Shown one piece after another: positions 45,937-57,706 of a stretch of DNA of 64,000 bases; positions within the stretch are counted from its first letter, which is position 1, and every line of letters begins with the position of its first letter. The notes beneath the pieces are model-generated. The model saw nothing but the letters and a program-made list of their open reading frames with translations, was not told where the DNA came from and did no database searches. The DNA is from Nemertoderma westbladi (lineage: Eukaryota; Xenacoelomorpha; Nemertodermatida; Nemertodermatidae): assembly GCA_032718475.1 (NCBI GenBank), contig JAUCBJ010000187.1, positions 1-64,000 on the forward strand, written 5' to 3'. Made by a program: the position numbers and the translations under genes.

Positions 45937-46621
45937 CAGCATCTGGAGTGGGTGTGTGACTATATTATTTTATATTTGTTTTTATTATTTTTATATTTAT
46001 GTATGTATTATTATGTAATTTTATTATAATCGTTTTCTTTAATTTTATTTAGTAGAATGTTATTTTAGCGATTATTTAGTAGATTAGTGCAATATATACT
46101 CGTGTTTATTACTTAATTACTTGTATTATATATTTAGTGCAACGGCGAGAAATAATACTTTTTCTCTTTCCTTACTGTCCATATCATATTATAAATGCGT
46201 GACTACAGTAAGATGAAATATCCGTACTTATTAAAGTACAATAAAGCTCCTACTATACTCAAGTATTATTGGTAAGTAGAGTATTAGGAATGCAAAGTTC
46301 AGATCCTCATGTCTCGGCTAACCCAAGCTCTGGGTAGACCTTGGAAACGACTTGCCTCTTCTCACTGACATTGCTTCTTGCAATATTGCTCTCATACCGT
46401 ATATTAAATAATACATATAGTAGCGTGATGTCCCTTTAACAGTAGCGTACAACGTAAAATAAATCTGTTAAACCCTTTGACCATCTGTAATTCTAGTCGA
46501 TTAAGATATCGCGGCACCCACCGATATACTTGAAAGACAAAACTCTAGAATCAGTGGTTAACGTCCCCAGACAAGTTCTGGAATAAATCGGTGCCCATCT
46601 TAAATATTACATAGTTAATAT
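45937..46621 (+). repeat. Post-pol region of element C, cut by element D
   Basis: Matches 141-808. The match ends at about 46609, a few bases before the LTR of element D begins. The rest of element C should lie beyond D and E, outside the window. Confidence 0.7.
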
Positions 46622-46748
46622 TATAGAATTATATTCTCTAAACGCCGTGGATTTTCAAAATTTTATTTTATTCGAATTAACTTTGTTAAAGATTACATTA
46701 AGTCCTCATTTGTATTTGCTATATCTACTTGTACGATGATTATTCAAG

Positions 46749-46822
46749 TGGTTCAGTAGCTCAGTCGGTAGAGCGTTGGAAATTATATGTAGTGTGTATT
46801 GAGTTCGAATCCTAGTAGGTGC
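46749..46822 (+). other. tRNA-like module in LTR U3
   Basis: TAGCTCAGTCGGTAGAGC (46757-46774) is a textbook A box/D arm and GAGTTCGAATCC (46801-46812) a textbook B box. Stems for the acceptor and T arm are poor, so it is not a functional tRNA. It lies about 130 bp from the LTR start, the same place and strand as in B (9444-9516). Confidence 0.6.
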
Positions 46823-47000
46823 GAATTATTTTTTGTGCAGAATTTCAACTCATTTAAATTGACCGCTACAAATTAATTACATTTGCTCGAAGTAAGATTA
46901 ACCAATGAGATTGTAGTTATTAGATTGTAACCAATGTCGTACAAGTTATATATTCGTTGGACCAATAGCTATCTTTAAAAACCTGTTAGAACTCATAGAA

Positions 47001-47022
47001 CAATCGAGAATTTTCTCGATTG
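47001..47022. repeat. 10-bp perfect inverted repeat in LTR
   Basis: CAATCGAGAA, TT, TTCTCGATTG. Kept in element E (63121-63142), where the loop is the complement. It lies 20 bp upstream of the TATA box, a candidate dimeric factor site. Confidence 0.7.
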
Positions 47023-47040
47023 ATTGCGGCACAAATTTGG

Positions 47041-47172
47041 TATAAAATGTGCGATTTCGTTCATTAGTTATATCTAAATCTCAGTCTATATCTCAATCAT
47101 TCGTGCTTTAGATTATCTTTATTAGTTATCTATTAGTTTTTTGTTACGTTTATGTATATCTTCTGTAATAAA
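47041..47172 (+). promoter_or_regulatory. LTR core promoter (TATA) and poly(A) signal
   Basis: TATAAAA at 47041-47047 and AATAAA at 47167-47172. The spacing would give an R region of roughly 100 bases. A second TATA-like site (ATATAAATCACACC, about 48258) lies in the presumed U5. Confidence 0.5.
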
Positions 47173-48496
47173 GTCAGAATTATCGCTAATCTGCCCTTTT
47201 TCTATCTGTTCTACTATGCTTCACCACGGTGAACTCAACTGAGGGACAGGATGGCTGGCTAAACATCGGGCCACAGCAATGAACGGGAACATCTAAGGAA
47301 TGTAGACAGGAGACAACCCGCAATATCACTCTTAGTTATTCGCCCATCGCCTGAAAGGTTAGACAGCGTTCGATGCCTTGCTACCTAAGTATAAGACCAA
47401 AGATCGAAGGTAGAGGTAGTGACACGCTGTACGCCTAAAATTACATCTAGGGACTGTACTGTTTTAATTCAGGAAAAAACCGCAGTAGACCTTCATATTC
47501 CTACGGGGGAGAGCAGGCAGAGATACTAGTACGCAGATAGGACGTAGGCACACCGGTACAAAGCATACACATTGGTAGGGTGCAGCAAACTGTACGCCTA
47601 ACTCTTGCTAAGTACAGGTGCGTCTGTGACTATTTGTAGTACAACGGTGTCCATTGCATTAGAACTTGTAGGCCAGGAGGGTTACTGTGTTTCACCTGAA
47701 TTAGGATTGTACCGTTCAGGCGGTAGGGCAGTTTACGACTAGGCGGAAATAAATTGAGGCTATTTAGGGATACTAACATCTACCGTGTCCCCGCCGACAT
47801 CCTGATAGGAAGTTACCAAGCCCACCTAGGTAACCAAAATTCTAGATAGGACGCCAGGCTAGCTATTAGTAACCGTACGCCTACTGTAGTAAACTAACAC
47901 ATTTCTTCTTAGTATTAGGGACCTGGTAAATTAAAATTGCCGAATTCTGGGCGTAGCATTAATCTTATGCCTGAATTTGAGTCCTGGAAATACGCAAGAG
48001 GGGAAGGAGCCTTATCATTCGTGAGTATTGGACCTACAAGTTACAAAATTAGAATATTCGTAAAATGCACACCGTACCCAGTAATTATATATATGAAGGA
48101 GCAAAACTGATCTTGACGGTTCAGAATTAACACACGCGTGTTGGAAATTATTTACACCTCAAAATATATAAAATTAACTTTGTCCGTACTGCACTTTGCC
48201 CGCTAGTTAGACATCTCCAGATCTCTGCACCTAGCTAGCGTCCTTTTCGCCCAACCATATAAATCACACCGCGGCAAAGTATACGAGCCCCTTAGTCCGT
48301 CAGTGAGTCAGCCTGATTTTAGGATTCGCTGCGCGGGATTTTGTTTTATCGAAGTTTGTCCGTTCGTAGACTGTTTTCTGCCTCACCGGTTATAAGAGAC
48401 CGATACTGCAATATATTCGCCTACTTGGAGTTTACTGTTTTGGTGAGAAGGTCGGATTTATGATTTGATTCACAAACTTTATAGTATGATATTGCA

Positions 48497-49340
48497 GGAT
48501 TCGTGTATTTGTTACTGTCTCTTCATTTAGTAGGAATATGTTTTACTGAACTACGGTTCGGTAGGACTAAAGTTATTTGAAAATTTTTGTATTTTGAGAT
48601 AAAATTTATATTTGATTAGCTAAGTGCTAATTTTTTGAAATAAAATTTGATTTGAACCGCGTGTAAAATATTTTGGAATTGAATACCGGTGTTTAAAAGT
48701 GTTTAAATACCATATTGTACCGGTACAAAATTTTCGTAAAAGTAAAACCTAACTCTTTTGTTTTTTCAGGATTCAGAACTCATTTCTAGACTGTAACGAG
48801 AGCAAGACCGTGTTTAGCAAGTTTGGGAGATAGATAACCCAACAACTTTGGTTGGGAAAATCGCACTTCGTCCGCAACGCTGGAAACGGAAAGGTTCACG
48901 TCCGGTTTGTATCTGGGAATCTGTTTTTCTGGAGAATCATTGGAGTGGGTGAGTTTGAAAAGTTGCATAAATAAGTTAGGCATTACCGTATTAGTTAAAA
49001 TTATTGTGGGTTCCACTGTCTCAAGTATTTATGCATTCTGTACGATTTCTTTGTTCATTGCTGAATTAGTCCGTATTATTGTATTTAATTTACCTTTTGA
49101 TAACGCATATCGTTATCCGATTTATTTGTTATAAAATTGGCCGCTAGGCTAATTTTATTATATACTTATTCCGTGACATTTATTTGCTGTAAAATTGGCC
49201 GTTTAGGCTAATTTTATCCATCTGCTATAAAATCGGCCGGTAGGCTAATTTTATATGACTGTAATTAGTACCGTTTAAATATAAATACGGTAAATTTGAT
49301 ACTTTGACACTCACATTTTACTTGACTTACAACTACCGAA
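48497..49340 (+). other. 5' leader of element D with splice signals
   Basis: A pyrimidine tract and TTTTTTCAG ending at 48779 form a strong acceptor, kept in B. A donor-like GGGTGAGTTTG follows at 48949. Together with GGTGAGA in the LTR this predicts at least one leader intron and a donor that could feed the ORF3 acceptor at 59735. No coding frame of note. Confidence 0.5.
49131..49254 (+). repeat. Three hairpins in the gag leader
   Basis: 49131-49158, 49190-49216 and 49227-49254. Each is of the form ATAAAATTGGCC, 4-5 nt loop, GGCTAATTTTAT. B has one short relative at 20951. Their place just before gag recalls retroviral packaging signals. Confidence 0.7.
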
Positions 49341-50594
49341 ATGAGTGACAAACAAGACTATACGAAGAATACACCTACCGACTATGACTCATGTGACACG
49401 GATAAGTCAGCAACGGAAGAACTACAAGGGAAGACTCGCGAGCCTACCGAACCTACACCGTGTGCGTCACCAGTACATCCAACGGGAGTACCGGATGCCG
49501 TAGTACGAGGCGACGGCAGGACCGAGGACTTTCTAACTGTTCCGCAACCTAGATACAGGGAAACGGACATGGTAAGTTCAGTAGGAAGCCAGGAGAGTGT
49601 GGTTAGAATCGTCGGAGGCTACATGGCGCATATTACCAGGAGTATTGGAGAAGGCCAACGCATATTAGACGAGTTAACCGCTCCGATGTCTCGGTTTGAG
49701 TTCTACACCCTCCAGGTTAGAGTATAAAGTAGAGTACATAAGTCCGTAGATAATCTAATTGGTCTACAAGATCTAGCTAGACAGAGACAGGACGTGGATA
49801 CTCAACTTAGAATCCTCGAGAAACTAATGATCGCTAGAGAGAAACTGATTCAGTTTAAGTCGACGATTAGGCAGATACAACAGGAACAAGCGGACCAGTT
49901 GTTAGGTGAGTCAGTTTCGGACGAATTATTGCAGCCCGAGGAAGAACAGGAACTGTACCGACTGGATGGACAATTGAAACATCTGACGGACCACTTACGT
50001 ATGTGCGGCGAAGACGTCGGCGATTTGGAAACCGTGCCGGAATATATGAGGGAAACTTCACCCGTACAAATCGAATCGGCACCGGGAATACTGGACCAAT
50101 CGTTAGTGAGTATTCGCATTGAAATTGGCGAGGTAAGTATAGTGACGTCAGAAATTTCCAGACAGCAACAACAGCACTATAGACAACAACGGGAAATTGA
50201 GGAACAAACTCAACTGTTGACGGCACAAGCGGCGGTAGAAGAAGAAAAACTACGCGTTGCAAATGTTGCGAGAATCTCTCAGCTGCAAGAACAAGCCGAG
50301 TTGGAAGCGGCTGAGATGGAAAGGTTGGAGCTAGAAATAGCACAGCGAACAGCGGCAGCTGAGTTAGCGCAACAAGCGGCAGCAGCTGAGTTGGAACGAC
50401 AAGCGGCAGCGGCTGCGCAACAAGCAGCAGCAGCGGAGTCGGAGCGACGAGCAGCAGCAGCTGATTTAGAGCGACGAGCAGCAGCGGCTGATTTAGAGCG
50501 ACGAGCAGCAGCGTTGGAAGAACACAAGCGTATTTCGGAAGTAAGAGCTGAGATGAAAAAACGGCAAATAAAGGCTCAATCAGCTATACGATAA
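49341..50594 (+). pseudogene. Element D gag, N-terminal part
   Basis: ATG at 49341 (MSDKQDYTKNTPTDYDSCD). Conserved with B: GRTEDFLTVPQ, SSVGSQESVVRIVGGYM, APMSRFEFYTLQVRV, LLGESVSDELLQPEEEQELY. Then a Gln/Glu coiled coil and an Ala-rich (RRAAAADLE)n array at 50340-50515. TAA at 49725 (B reads Glu there) and TAA at 50592 in an otherwise unshifted frame. Confidence 0.8.
49429..49448 (+). repeat. 20-mer palindrome, copy D1
   Basis: GGAAGACTCGCGAGCCTACC, read G-K-T-R-E-P-T. Element B has no copy at this place in gag. Confidence 0.85.
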
Positions 50595-51440
50595 GTGGAG
50601 TTCGAGGCGCAACAACAACAGACGGAACAACGCGAGAAAGAAGTTAAACTTCATTTCGAACTCGAGAAGAAGGCGAGAGAATTAGCCAACGCGAAGGAAG
50701 ATCTGGATCTACAAGCCCGCGATCGATCGATGAGATCTCGTGACGGACATGATTTGGACCAGATAGAGGTAAGGCACCGCCAAATTCAGGAACGAATGAA
50801 GGAAGGAATTGTAGGGGCACCTGGGGGAGAAAGACAATTGGTTAAAGACTTATGTCAAAGATTCCCTCAAGTAACTCCTATGTTTGCACCGATTCAGACT
50901 AAGGAACCTGTTTCGATTGCTGGTAGTAGTAATATTTCTCCTATCCATGGTGCGACGGAACACAGGTTTGTTATTCCGGACAAGTTTACACCGCCAAGAG
51001 CATCGTCGTCGCCCATTCTGAAAGTCAAGGTAAGTAAGCCACCGATTACAGATCGTAGTAGTTTGTTGACCGGACCTGCACTACTGACGACAAAACAGGT
51101 GAGTCCACCTTCGACACCAAAACCCGTTATGCATTACACATACCCAATGACGTTTAGGCCTACAAGGCCTTTAGATTCAAACGCTGTCATTCGACCACCG
51201 TTTAATCAGTTTACATCGCAATCTACAACTTCGAGGAAAACTTGTGAGCTTACCGAACAACGGAGAACAGTGGATACGCGACCGTTTAATCAGTTTACAT
51301 CGCAATCTACAACTTCGAGGAAGACTTGTGAGCCTACCGAACAACGGAGAACAGTGGATGATGTTCCGAAACGGAATGTTAGAATTCGAACGACACAACG
51401 GACGCGAGCACGTCGACCACCGTATCCAGGTGACAGTAGT
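50595..51440 (+). pseudogene. Element D gag, middle part
   Basis: Same frame after the TAA: LANAKEDLDLQARDRSMRSR, LVKDLCQRFPQVTPM, then a Ser/Thr/Pro-rich region with duplicated TTSRKTCEPTEQRRTVD. A frameshift at about 51440 ends colinearity with B. Confidence 0.78.
51235..51338 (+). repeat. Two 20-mer palindromes in an 84-bp tandem duplication (copies D2, D3)
   Basis: 51235-51254 (GGAAAACTTGTGAGCTTACC) and 51319-51338 (GGAAGACTTGTGAGCCTACC), read R-K-T-C-E-P/L-T. Whole unit 51200-51283 is repeated at 51284-51367. Counterpart of the B pair at 18687-18799. Confidence 0.88.
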
Positions 51441-52137
51441 ACTTCAGCGAGTCGGATTACCCGGAACGCGAGGTATTTAGAACAGGAGCGGCCGACGAAT
51501 ATAAACGTGAGCGTTCAGATAACTCCTTTATCGATAATCCTCCACACAATACACCAACACAGAAAGCGTTACAACCAACAGACGCGATTAGTACGCAACA
51601 ATTCGCCGATCTAATGCGACCAGTTGTAGACAAGTTGGCCCAGATAGAAGAACGTTTAGAAGAAACTCAAACTGATAGTTCGCGAGGTAACGAGTTCGAA
51701 CACTCTAGACACCCGAAGCAGCAAAGAAAACAACCCTCGAGAAACACCTCGTATCAGGGAAAAGCGCCAAGATGAGAGAACATCAACTCGATTGCCAACC
51801 AAGGACGCGAAACTTTGAACGTGGCCGAGGAGATAGCGAAATTTGCAGCGAGACAAGGACTACCGGTGCAACAACCACCTAAGTTTTCCGGTAACTCGAA
51901 ACATTGGCACACCTTTGTGGACTACATCGAAACACAAATAGCAGCGTGCGCCTTTACATCAAGGGAAAAATTCAACTACCTGCTACAAACGTTGACGGGA
52001 GAACCGAAACGTTTAGCGGAGACCTTTGTCGGTGTACCAGACGCCTTCGAACTAGCGTACGATCGCTTAACTTCGATTTACGGAGGCACCGTAAGCATGG
52101 CTAAGTCAGTCATAGAAGAACTCTGTAAGGGGGGGGG
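51441..52137 (+). pseudogene. Element D gag capsid region (DUF1759)
   Basis: In the shifted frame: SDYPEREVFRTGAADEYKRE, KLAQIEERLEETQTD, TGA 51773, then RQGLPVQQPPKFSGNSKHWH, FVDYIETQIAACAFTSREKF, YLLQTLTGEPKRLAETFVG and YDRLTSIYGGTVSMAKSVIE. Ends in a G9 run (52129-52137), where the frame must change by one to rejoin pol. Confidence 0.85.
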
Positions 52138-55100
52138 CTATAACAAAACCCGTTGACTTACTGAAATTAGCTGACGAGATTAAGAACGACATTACTACAC
52201 TACGCTCGATTGGACAACTTGACTACGCGAATACTCCGACAGTCCTATTGAAAATAATAGGAAGATTACACCATCGACTTCGTCGGGAGTGGCGAAAGAT
52301 AGAATATCAGCGAGAAGAGAGGGGCGGATTCTTGAAGTTGGAAGACGTCTACTTACTGATATTCAGAGAGGCAGTAGTCGAGACGCGTTCGAACTACACG
52401 GACCAACATATTGTGGTGGAAGGAATAACCTTACCATCCTCCAACAGACAAAAACCACCGATGACATCCACAAAGACGGTTACCTACGCAACATCGACCG
52501 ACACCCGACAATTTTCGGACAGTAATAAGGTATCCGCACCAATTGGAACCAAACAGATCCGACAGCAACTGAGCACAGACTTTAGCGGTTGCCAATATTG
52601 CGAACGGCTAGGTAAACGACATACTAGCCATAAACTGAGAGGTTGTCGACTATTCCGCGAATTGAACTCGGAGGAACGACGACTGCAAATACGGCCATTG
52701 GACTCTTGTTGGCGGTGTACGCTACATGGACATGTCCGTAAAGACTGCCCAAATACAGACACCTGTCCTTCCTGTGGACGCAACCATGACGGTTTGCTCC
52801 ACACAGACAGTCATACGCCGACCAAACGCTTCACCAGGGAACACCCGGAAGCGGCAGCAAGATGCAACACAGCATATAAGGGTCGAGAGTCAAAAACAAC
52901 ACCGACTTTCGTGACACACATTAGAGATTGCTTCTCGGAACAATCAGGATCGTCGGATGAAGAGTCGGAAGACGAAGACGTTTACTTTGATACTGGAGAC
53001 GAACAACCATTGATTGCACTTCTGACGCCTGATCAACTAAAGGGGTTTAGTATAATTCCTGTCAAGATTACTGGCACCAAAGGGAGCAAAAGGATCTACG
53101 CTATCCTGGATTCAGCCTCATCTCATAGCTACGTGGATGAGAAAGTAGCTGATGTTGTGACGGATCTCCGACAAGGTAAGAACGTCAGTTACACCGTAAG
53201 TAGTATGCATGGACAACGTGCAATACCAGTGACACGAGTTAAGTTGAACTTAGACACTCTTCTTCCGAAATCGCAACATAGTGAAAAGGAGAGGTCTTTG
53301 TTACCCTTTAAAGATTTAACTTTTGCGGCCACAAAGGACTTTAGTAACCTACTAGGTCCTGTCCCAGAACAATCCTTGGAGGACCGTAAGTACTTCAGAC
53401 ACCTTGGTGTACCTGAATGTCCTGTCAACTATAGGTCGGTAGCAATGCTGATCGGGACAGATCAATTCAACCTACATCAAGTGTGGGAAACCAGACCATC
53501 GGGAGTCGTAGCGGGAAACGCATACGCCTGTAGAACGCCGATAGGGTGGTATACTCGAGCGCCTGTGCGCACACTGGATATAAGTGACGAGGAAGACGAT
53601 ATACAAAGTACATGTAGTTTATTAACTACAACTTCGACTCATTCCTTTTCACAAGACGTAGACTATACTACACTACATTCGACAAAACATGACACGACGT
53701 GTGTAGCGAGTATGATAAGTCACAAGGAGCAGCTAATCCACCAGGTGAGTTTAGAACTTGGGAAGAAGACGAGTCAGCCAGAGATTCCCTCGACGACAGA
53801 TGATAACGCCGGAAGGCTTGCGAGTCTACCTCAACCAATAACCTCAACAATGCCCGTCGATATCGATGACGACGCGTTAAGAAATCATCAAGTGGAACAA
53901 GCTGCACTGGACAAAGAATTAACGGAGAAGACTATCAGGTGGTTAGAACAAGATACAGCCGAACCTGGTAGCTACGAACCATGTATGTCGGAACAAGAGA
54001 AACAATCTTTGAAGATCATGGAAGATACTATCCGCCAGACGAAAGACGGACATTATGAGGTAGGGATGCTATGGCGTAACCAACGTCCTAAACTCATAAA
54101 TAACTATCCGCTAGCCTTAAGACGTTTACACTCAATACGACAACGTCTATTAAAGGACGAGAAAGCCCATCTGCAGTATAATACTCAGATGGAGACGTAT
54201 TTAACGAAGGGATACGCTATCAGAATGACTAACCCAGAGATTGTGACTGACCAGACATACTACTTGCCACATCACTTCGTGAGACACCCCGACAAACCAG
54301 ACAAAGTACGTGTAGTCAATGACTGTGCGGCTCTGTTTGAGGGAATGTCCCTCAATAGCGAGTTGATGGATGGACCAAACATGAATAATTATCTTATGGG
54401 GGTGATTATGCGCTTCCGTCAGCGTCAAGTAGCCTTTACTTGTGACGTCGAAGCTATGTTTCACCAAGTGCGAGCGTTAGAGCGAGACAGAGACAGTTTG
54501 AGGTTCCTCTGGAACCCGGAAGGAGACTTAAGTCTACCACCGGCGACTTACCAAATGCAAGTACGCGTTTTCGGTGCCAGGGACAGCCCAAACTGTACGA
54601 TGTACACCCTAAAGCAAGCCGCTAGGGATCAGAAACATATATATGACCCAGAGATAATCAAGATCGTAGAACGTGACTTTTACGTAGACGACGGGTTACA
54701 GAGTTGTGACACAGTAGAACGTGCTATAACAGTAGCACATCAATTACGGGACTGCTTAGCGGGCGGAGGTTTTAACCTCACCAAATTCGCCTCAAACAGT
54801 GCCGAATTGGTAGACTCATTCGGAACGACTGAGCGTGGAGGTGGTGACATTGACCTAGAGTTCGAACCACTACCGACGACCAAGGTGTTGGGGCTCTTTT
54901 GGGACCCAAACACGGACAACTTTCGAGTGAAGGTGAGACTGGACACTCAAGAAAACACTCTGACAAAGAGATCCTGCTTGTCAAAATTGAGTCGATTGTT
55001 CGATCCATTAGGTTTCATCAGTCCAATAATACTGCAAGCCAGAATTTATATGCGCAGTATTTGGAAGGATGGACTGACATGGGACGAGCCGATCTCATCA

Positions 55101-56494
55101 GAACAAGTGGACTTATGGAAAACCTGGGAGGCAGAATTATCTTCACTAGAGGATTATTCCATACCCAGAGTGTACTTTCCATTACAAACGACATTTCCTG
55201 ACAATTTGGAATTACATTGTTTTTCCGACGCCAGTGACAACGGCTTTGGTGTGGCAGCGTATTTACGCAGACAAGTAGACTCAGACGAGTTTGATGTTTC
55301 GCTCATTACTTCTAAGGCTAAGACCATGCCTACTAAGTATATGACGACGCCACGCGCTGAGCTACAAGCCGCAACCCTGTCAACCACAATCGTGAACCTT
55401 ATACAGACGGAACTACAGTCAAGTTTACAGATATTTTATTGGACTGACGCGACGTTGGTTTTATTTTACATAAACAACGACACACTTGAATTCAAGACAT
55501 TCGTAGCTAACCGTCGCGCAGAAATTCTAGACCATTCAATAAAGGAAGATTGGCGACATTGTCCCAGACCACAAAACCCAGCCGATATTGCGTCACGAGG
55601 AATGATGCCCGAGGAATTCTGTAAACCGGAGAACAAAGAATTTTGGCAGCACGGACCACAATTCTTGCAAAGATCAACACTACATTGGCCGCCACTATAT
55701 GACAACAAGTCTAACACTATCCCTAAAGACGCCGAAATTAAAAAACCAAAGAAAGGGAAAGCAAAGAAAAGGACGGCAGCTAAACTTAAGAAAAAACCGA
55801 AGGCGAAATGGAAAGATATAACTTCAAAGGTCAAGAACGGAAGACTTGCGAGCCTTTCTACACCAGACATATCGCCAGACGATCAACCAGACACGTTACC
55901 AGACGTATCGCCAGACGCGTTACTAGACGGTCAACCAGACGTTTTGCCAGACATGTCACTAGATATTTCGCCGGATGTTCCGCGAAACATTTTACCAGAC
56001 ATGTCACAAAATGTTCTACCAGACACTAGTAACATATTGACAAATAGTAAAGCCGCAGTTTCTCTATTGGAGCGGCCTTGTATTGACAAACTACCAAATT
56101 TGACACACTTGAGTAACCATAAGCACAGTGAAACCTCATGTATTACAGATGTGGGTAGTACCTACGCTAATGTAAATACAGGTGTTACTTTGCGCTCAAG
56201 AGACATACCAAACTTGCAACCTATGGCGAGACCTGGGATTAATATCGGCAGAAAAATAAGTTTACCGAAACCCACTGACCCCATAGATTTCAAACCACCA
56301 TTAACGATTGACTTACAAAGTACTGACAATCAAGGTAAGAAAACAAAGAAGGACAAATTACTTGTAGACCCGGACGGATTAACAGTCAACAAGGGAATAC
56401 CTACCGGCGGACCCGTGGGCCCTTCTAGTAAATCAAAACCTTCCAAATTCTCCATTGACTTACCTGATGACGTCACAAATACTTACGTCGACCG
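52138..56494 (+). CDS. Element D pol: nucleocapsid, protease, reverse transcriptase, RNase H (about 1450 codons open)
   Basis: Open from the G9 run to the insert at 56495, no stop. IIGRLHHRLRREWRKIEYQR; zinc motifs CQYCERLGKRH and CWRCTLHGHVRKDC (CCHC), CPSCGRNHDGLLH; protease YAILDSASSHSYVDE with catalytic Asp near 53108; YRSVAMLIGTDQF; one GRLASLP peptide; RT: HHFVRHPDKPDKVRVVND, VAFTCDVEAMFHQVRALERD, FYVDDGLQSCDT (YVDD near 54681), FDPLGFISPIILQAR; RNase H: CFSDASDNGFG, TPRAELQAATL, FYWTDATLVLFYI; NPADIASRGM; a basic stretch with another GRLASLS, the SPD repeat, and DDVTNTYVDR where integrase should follow. All catalytic residues of RT and RNase H are kept. No ATG begins the frame; it needs gag-pol fusion, as usual in BEL/Pao. 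Confidence 0.92.
53811..53830 (+). repeat. 20-mer palindrome, copy D4, in protease-RT linker
   Basis: GGAAGGCTTGCGAGTCTACC, read GRLASLP. The single counterpart of B's triple array. Confidence 0.88.
55839..55858 (+). repeat. 20-mer palindrome, copy D5, after RNase H
   Basis: GGAAGACTTGCGAGCCTTTC, read GRLASLS. B has no copy here (KVKRKRGQTKSDD instead). Confidence 0.85.
55860..56030 (+). repeat. SPD-type minisatellite in pol linker (element D)
   Basis: Units such as TPDISPDDQP, LPDVSPDALL and LPDMSLDISP, starting directly after the palindrome copy. Less than half the length of the B array. Confidence 0.75.
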
Positions 56495-57706
56495 TACCTA
56501 AAGAGGTGAGGTCTCTATAGGGGTGCGGTCAACAGGCGGCGGCAGACTCGTGAGGGTCTGGGGGCACGTTAAATCCGTAATATAGTGTTGGGGAGTCACT
56601 GAAGGCCCTCGTGTCTAACAAACCATGAATTGCCATGGTGCCGTGGTACCGTCTAGTCGGCCTGTTGCCGTACTGCCAATCCTGTACACAGTAGGGGTGG
56701 TGGCATGGCGTGATTTGTGGCTCATGTGGCGTGGACTATGTTTTGTATGTGGGCGATCAGTGGCAGTTTGCTTGGGGCTTGGATGGTTCCATTGACCGTC
56801 AGCTGTTCCGTTTTTTTGATACTATATGTTATTGTCTCCATGTTCAGCTGATTTGGTCTTTGGTGGCATTGGAATAAACCGTCGGGTCTTGAGTTTTCTG
56901 TTGCTGTGGGTATGTGAGTACACGTGATTGTATGTGTGGCCACTGCGAGTGGGTATGGGAACCCTTGCCAGTTGGTCCAGACGCCGCTGGTATTAGTAGG
57001 ACCATACTTTACTGCGCCCCAGCATACTTTGTGCACACAAAGTTATTTTGCCCTGACGGCAAAATAAGGTACTCTCGATTTTCCGGTCGTCGATACAATT
57101 TTGTCCCCTCCGATTTTGTCTTTCCCGATTTTGACCCCGATTTTGTCTTACCCGATTATGTCATCTGTGTGTGCATGGTATGTGTCAGATTTGTGTTTAC
57201 CGTAGTGTACTTGATTTCGTGAACATCTGTTGAGTACACGTGTACAGGACGGGTAAGTGGTTACTTGTTCCTAGCTTTCGAGCTAGTCAATATTGTTTGT
57301 GGAACTTACTTCCCCTCAATATTGCCGGCGAGGCAGGTGAAAACGTGTCAATATTCCATGTTGGGTAGCGCAAGCCCGCTTGGGACAAGACCGTCGGTTA
57401 GGCCCAAGGGCGACCTTGGTGCTCGATCGCTATCGACTGGTCCACCTGCCGGTTGACTCTTTGTTATACTTTGAGTTGGCTCAATGTACAGTCAGGCCAC
57501 AGTAAGTTGACAGTAGCCGCCCATCTGGCTACACGTTCGACGAGCTGTGCTGGTGTGATCGGGGGACCGAAAACAGAACCCGGGAAGCATCAGGCCACCC
57601 TCCGGCCCGGTCTGATAATAACATCTGTCGGACTGGCCCCAGGGGTGGTGGAAACACGTCCGCCTCGTGGGTGCGCCTCGGGGAGGAGCCCAGAAGGACG
57701 AAAGCG
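56495..57706. mobile_element. GC-rich 1.2-kb insertion in pol, class unknown
   Basis: Separates VDR (56494) from IVNLTDSW (57707), which are adjacent in B. It is much richer in G and C than its surroundings in 56510-56700 and 57350-57700. No transposase or RT domain was recognised; longest frame 86 codons. No clear terminal repeats or target duplication, so it may be a 5'-truncated LINE or a SINE-like copy. Confidence 0.6.

Larger units (their letters stand above)
46622..48496 (+). repeat. 5' LTR of element D (1875 bp)
   Basis: Reverse complement of 61643-63524 with few differences. Starts TATAGAATTATATTC and ends GATATTGCA. The 3' third resembles the LTR of B (CCGCGG, CCTCACCGGTTA). Contains the tRNA-like module, a TATA box, a poly(A) signal and a donor-like GGTGAGA at about 48440. 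Confidence 0.85.

Noticed and set aside
56539-56560. Eighteenth copy of the 20-mer palindrome
   Set aside because: Only the left half and centre fit; the right arm reads GGGTCTGG. Listed as a resemblance only.
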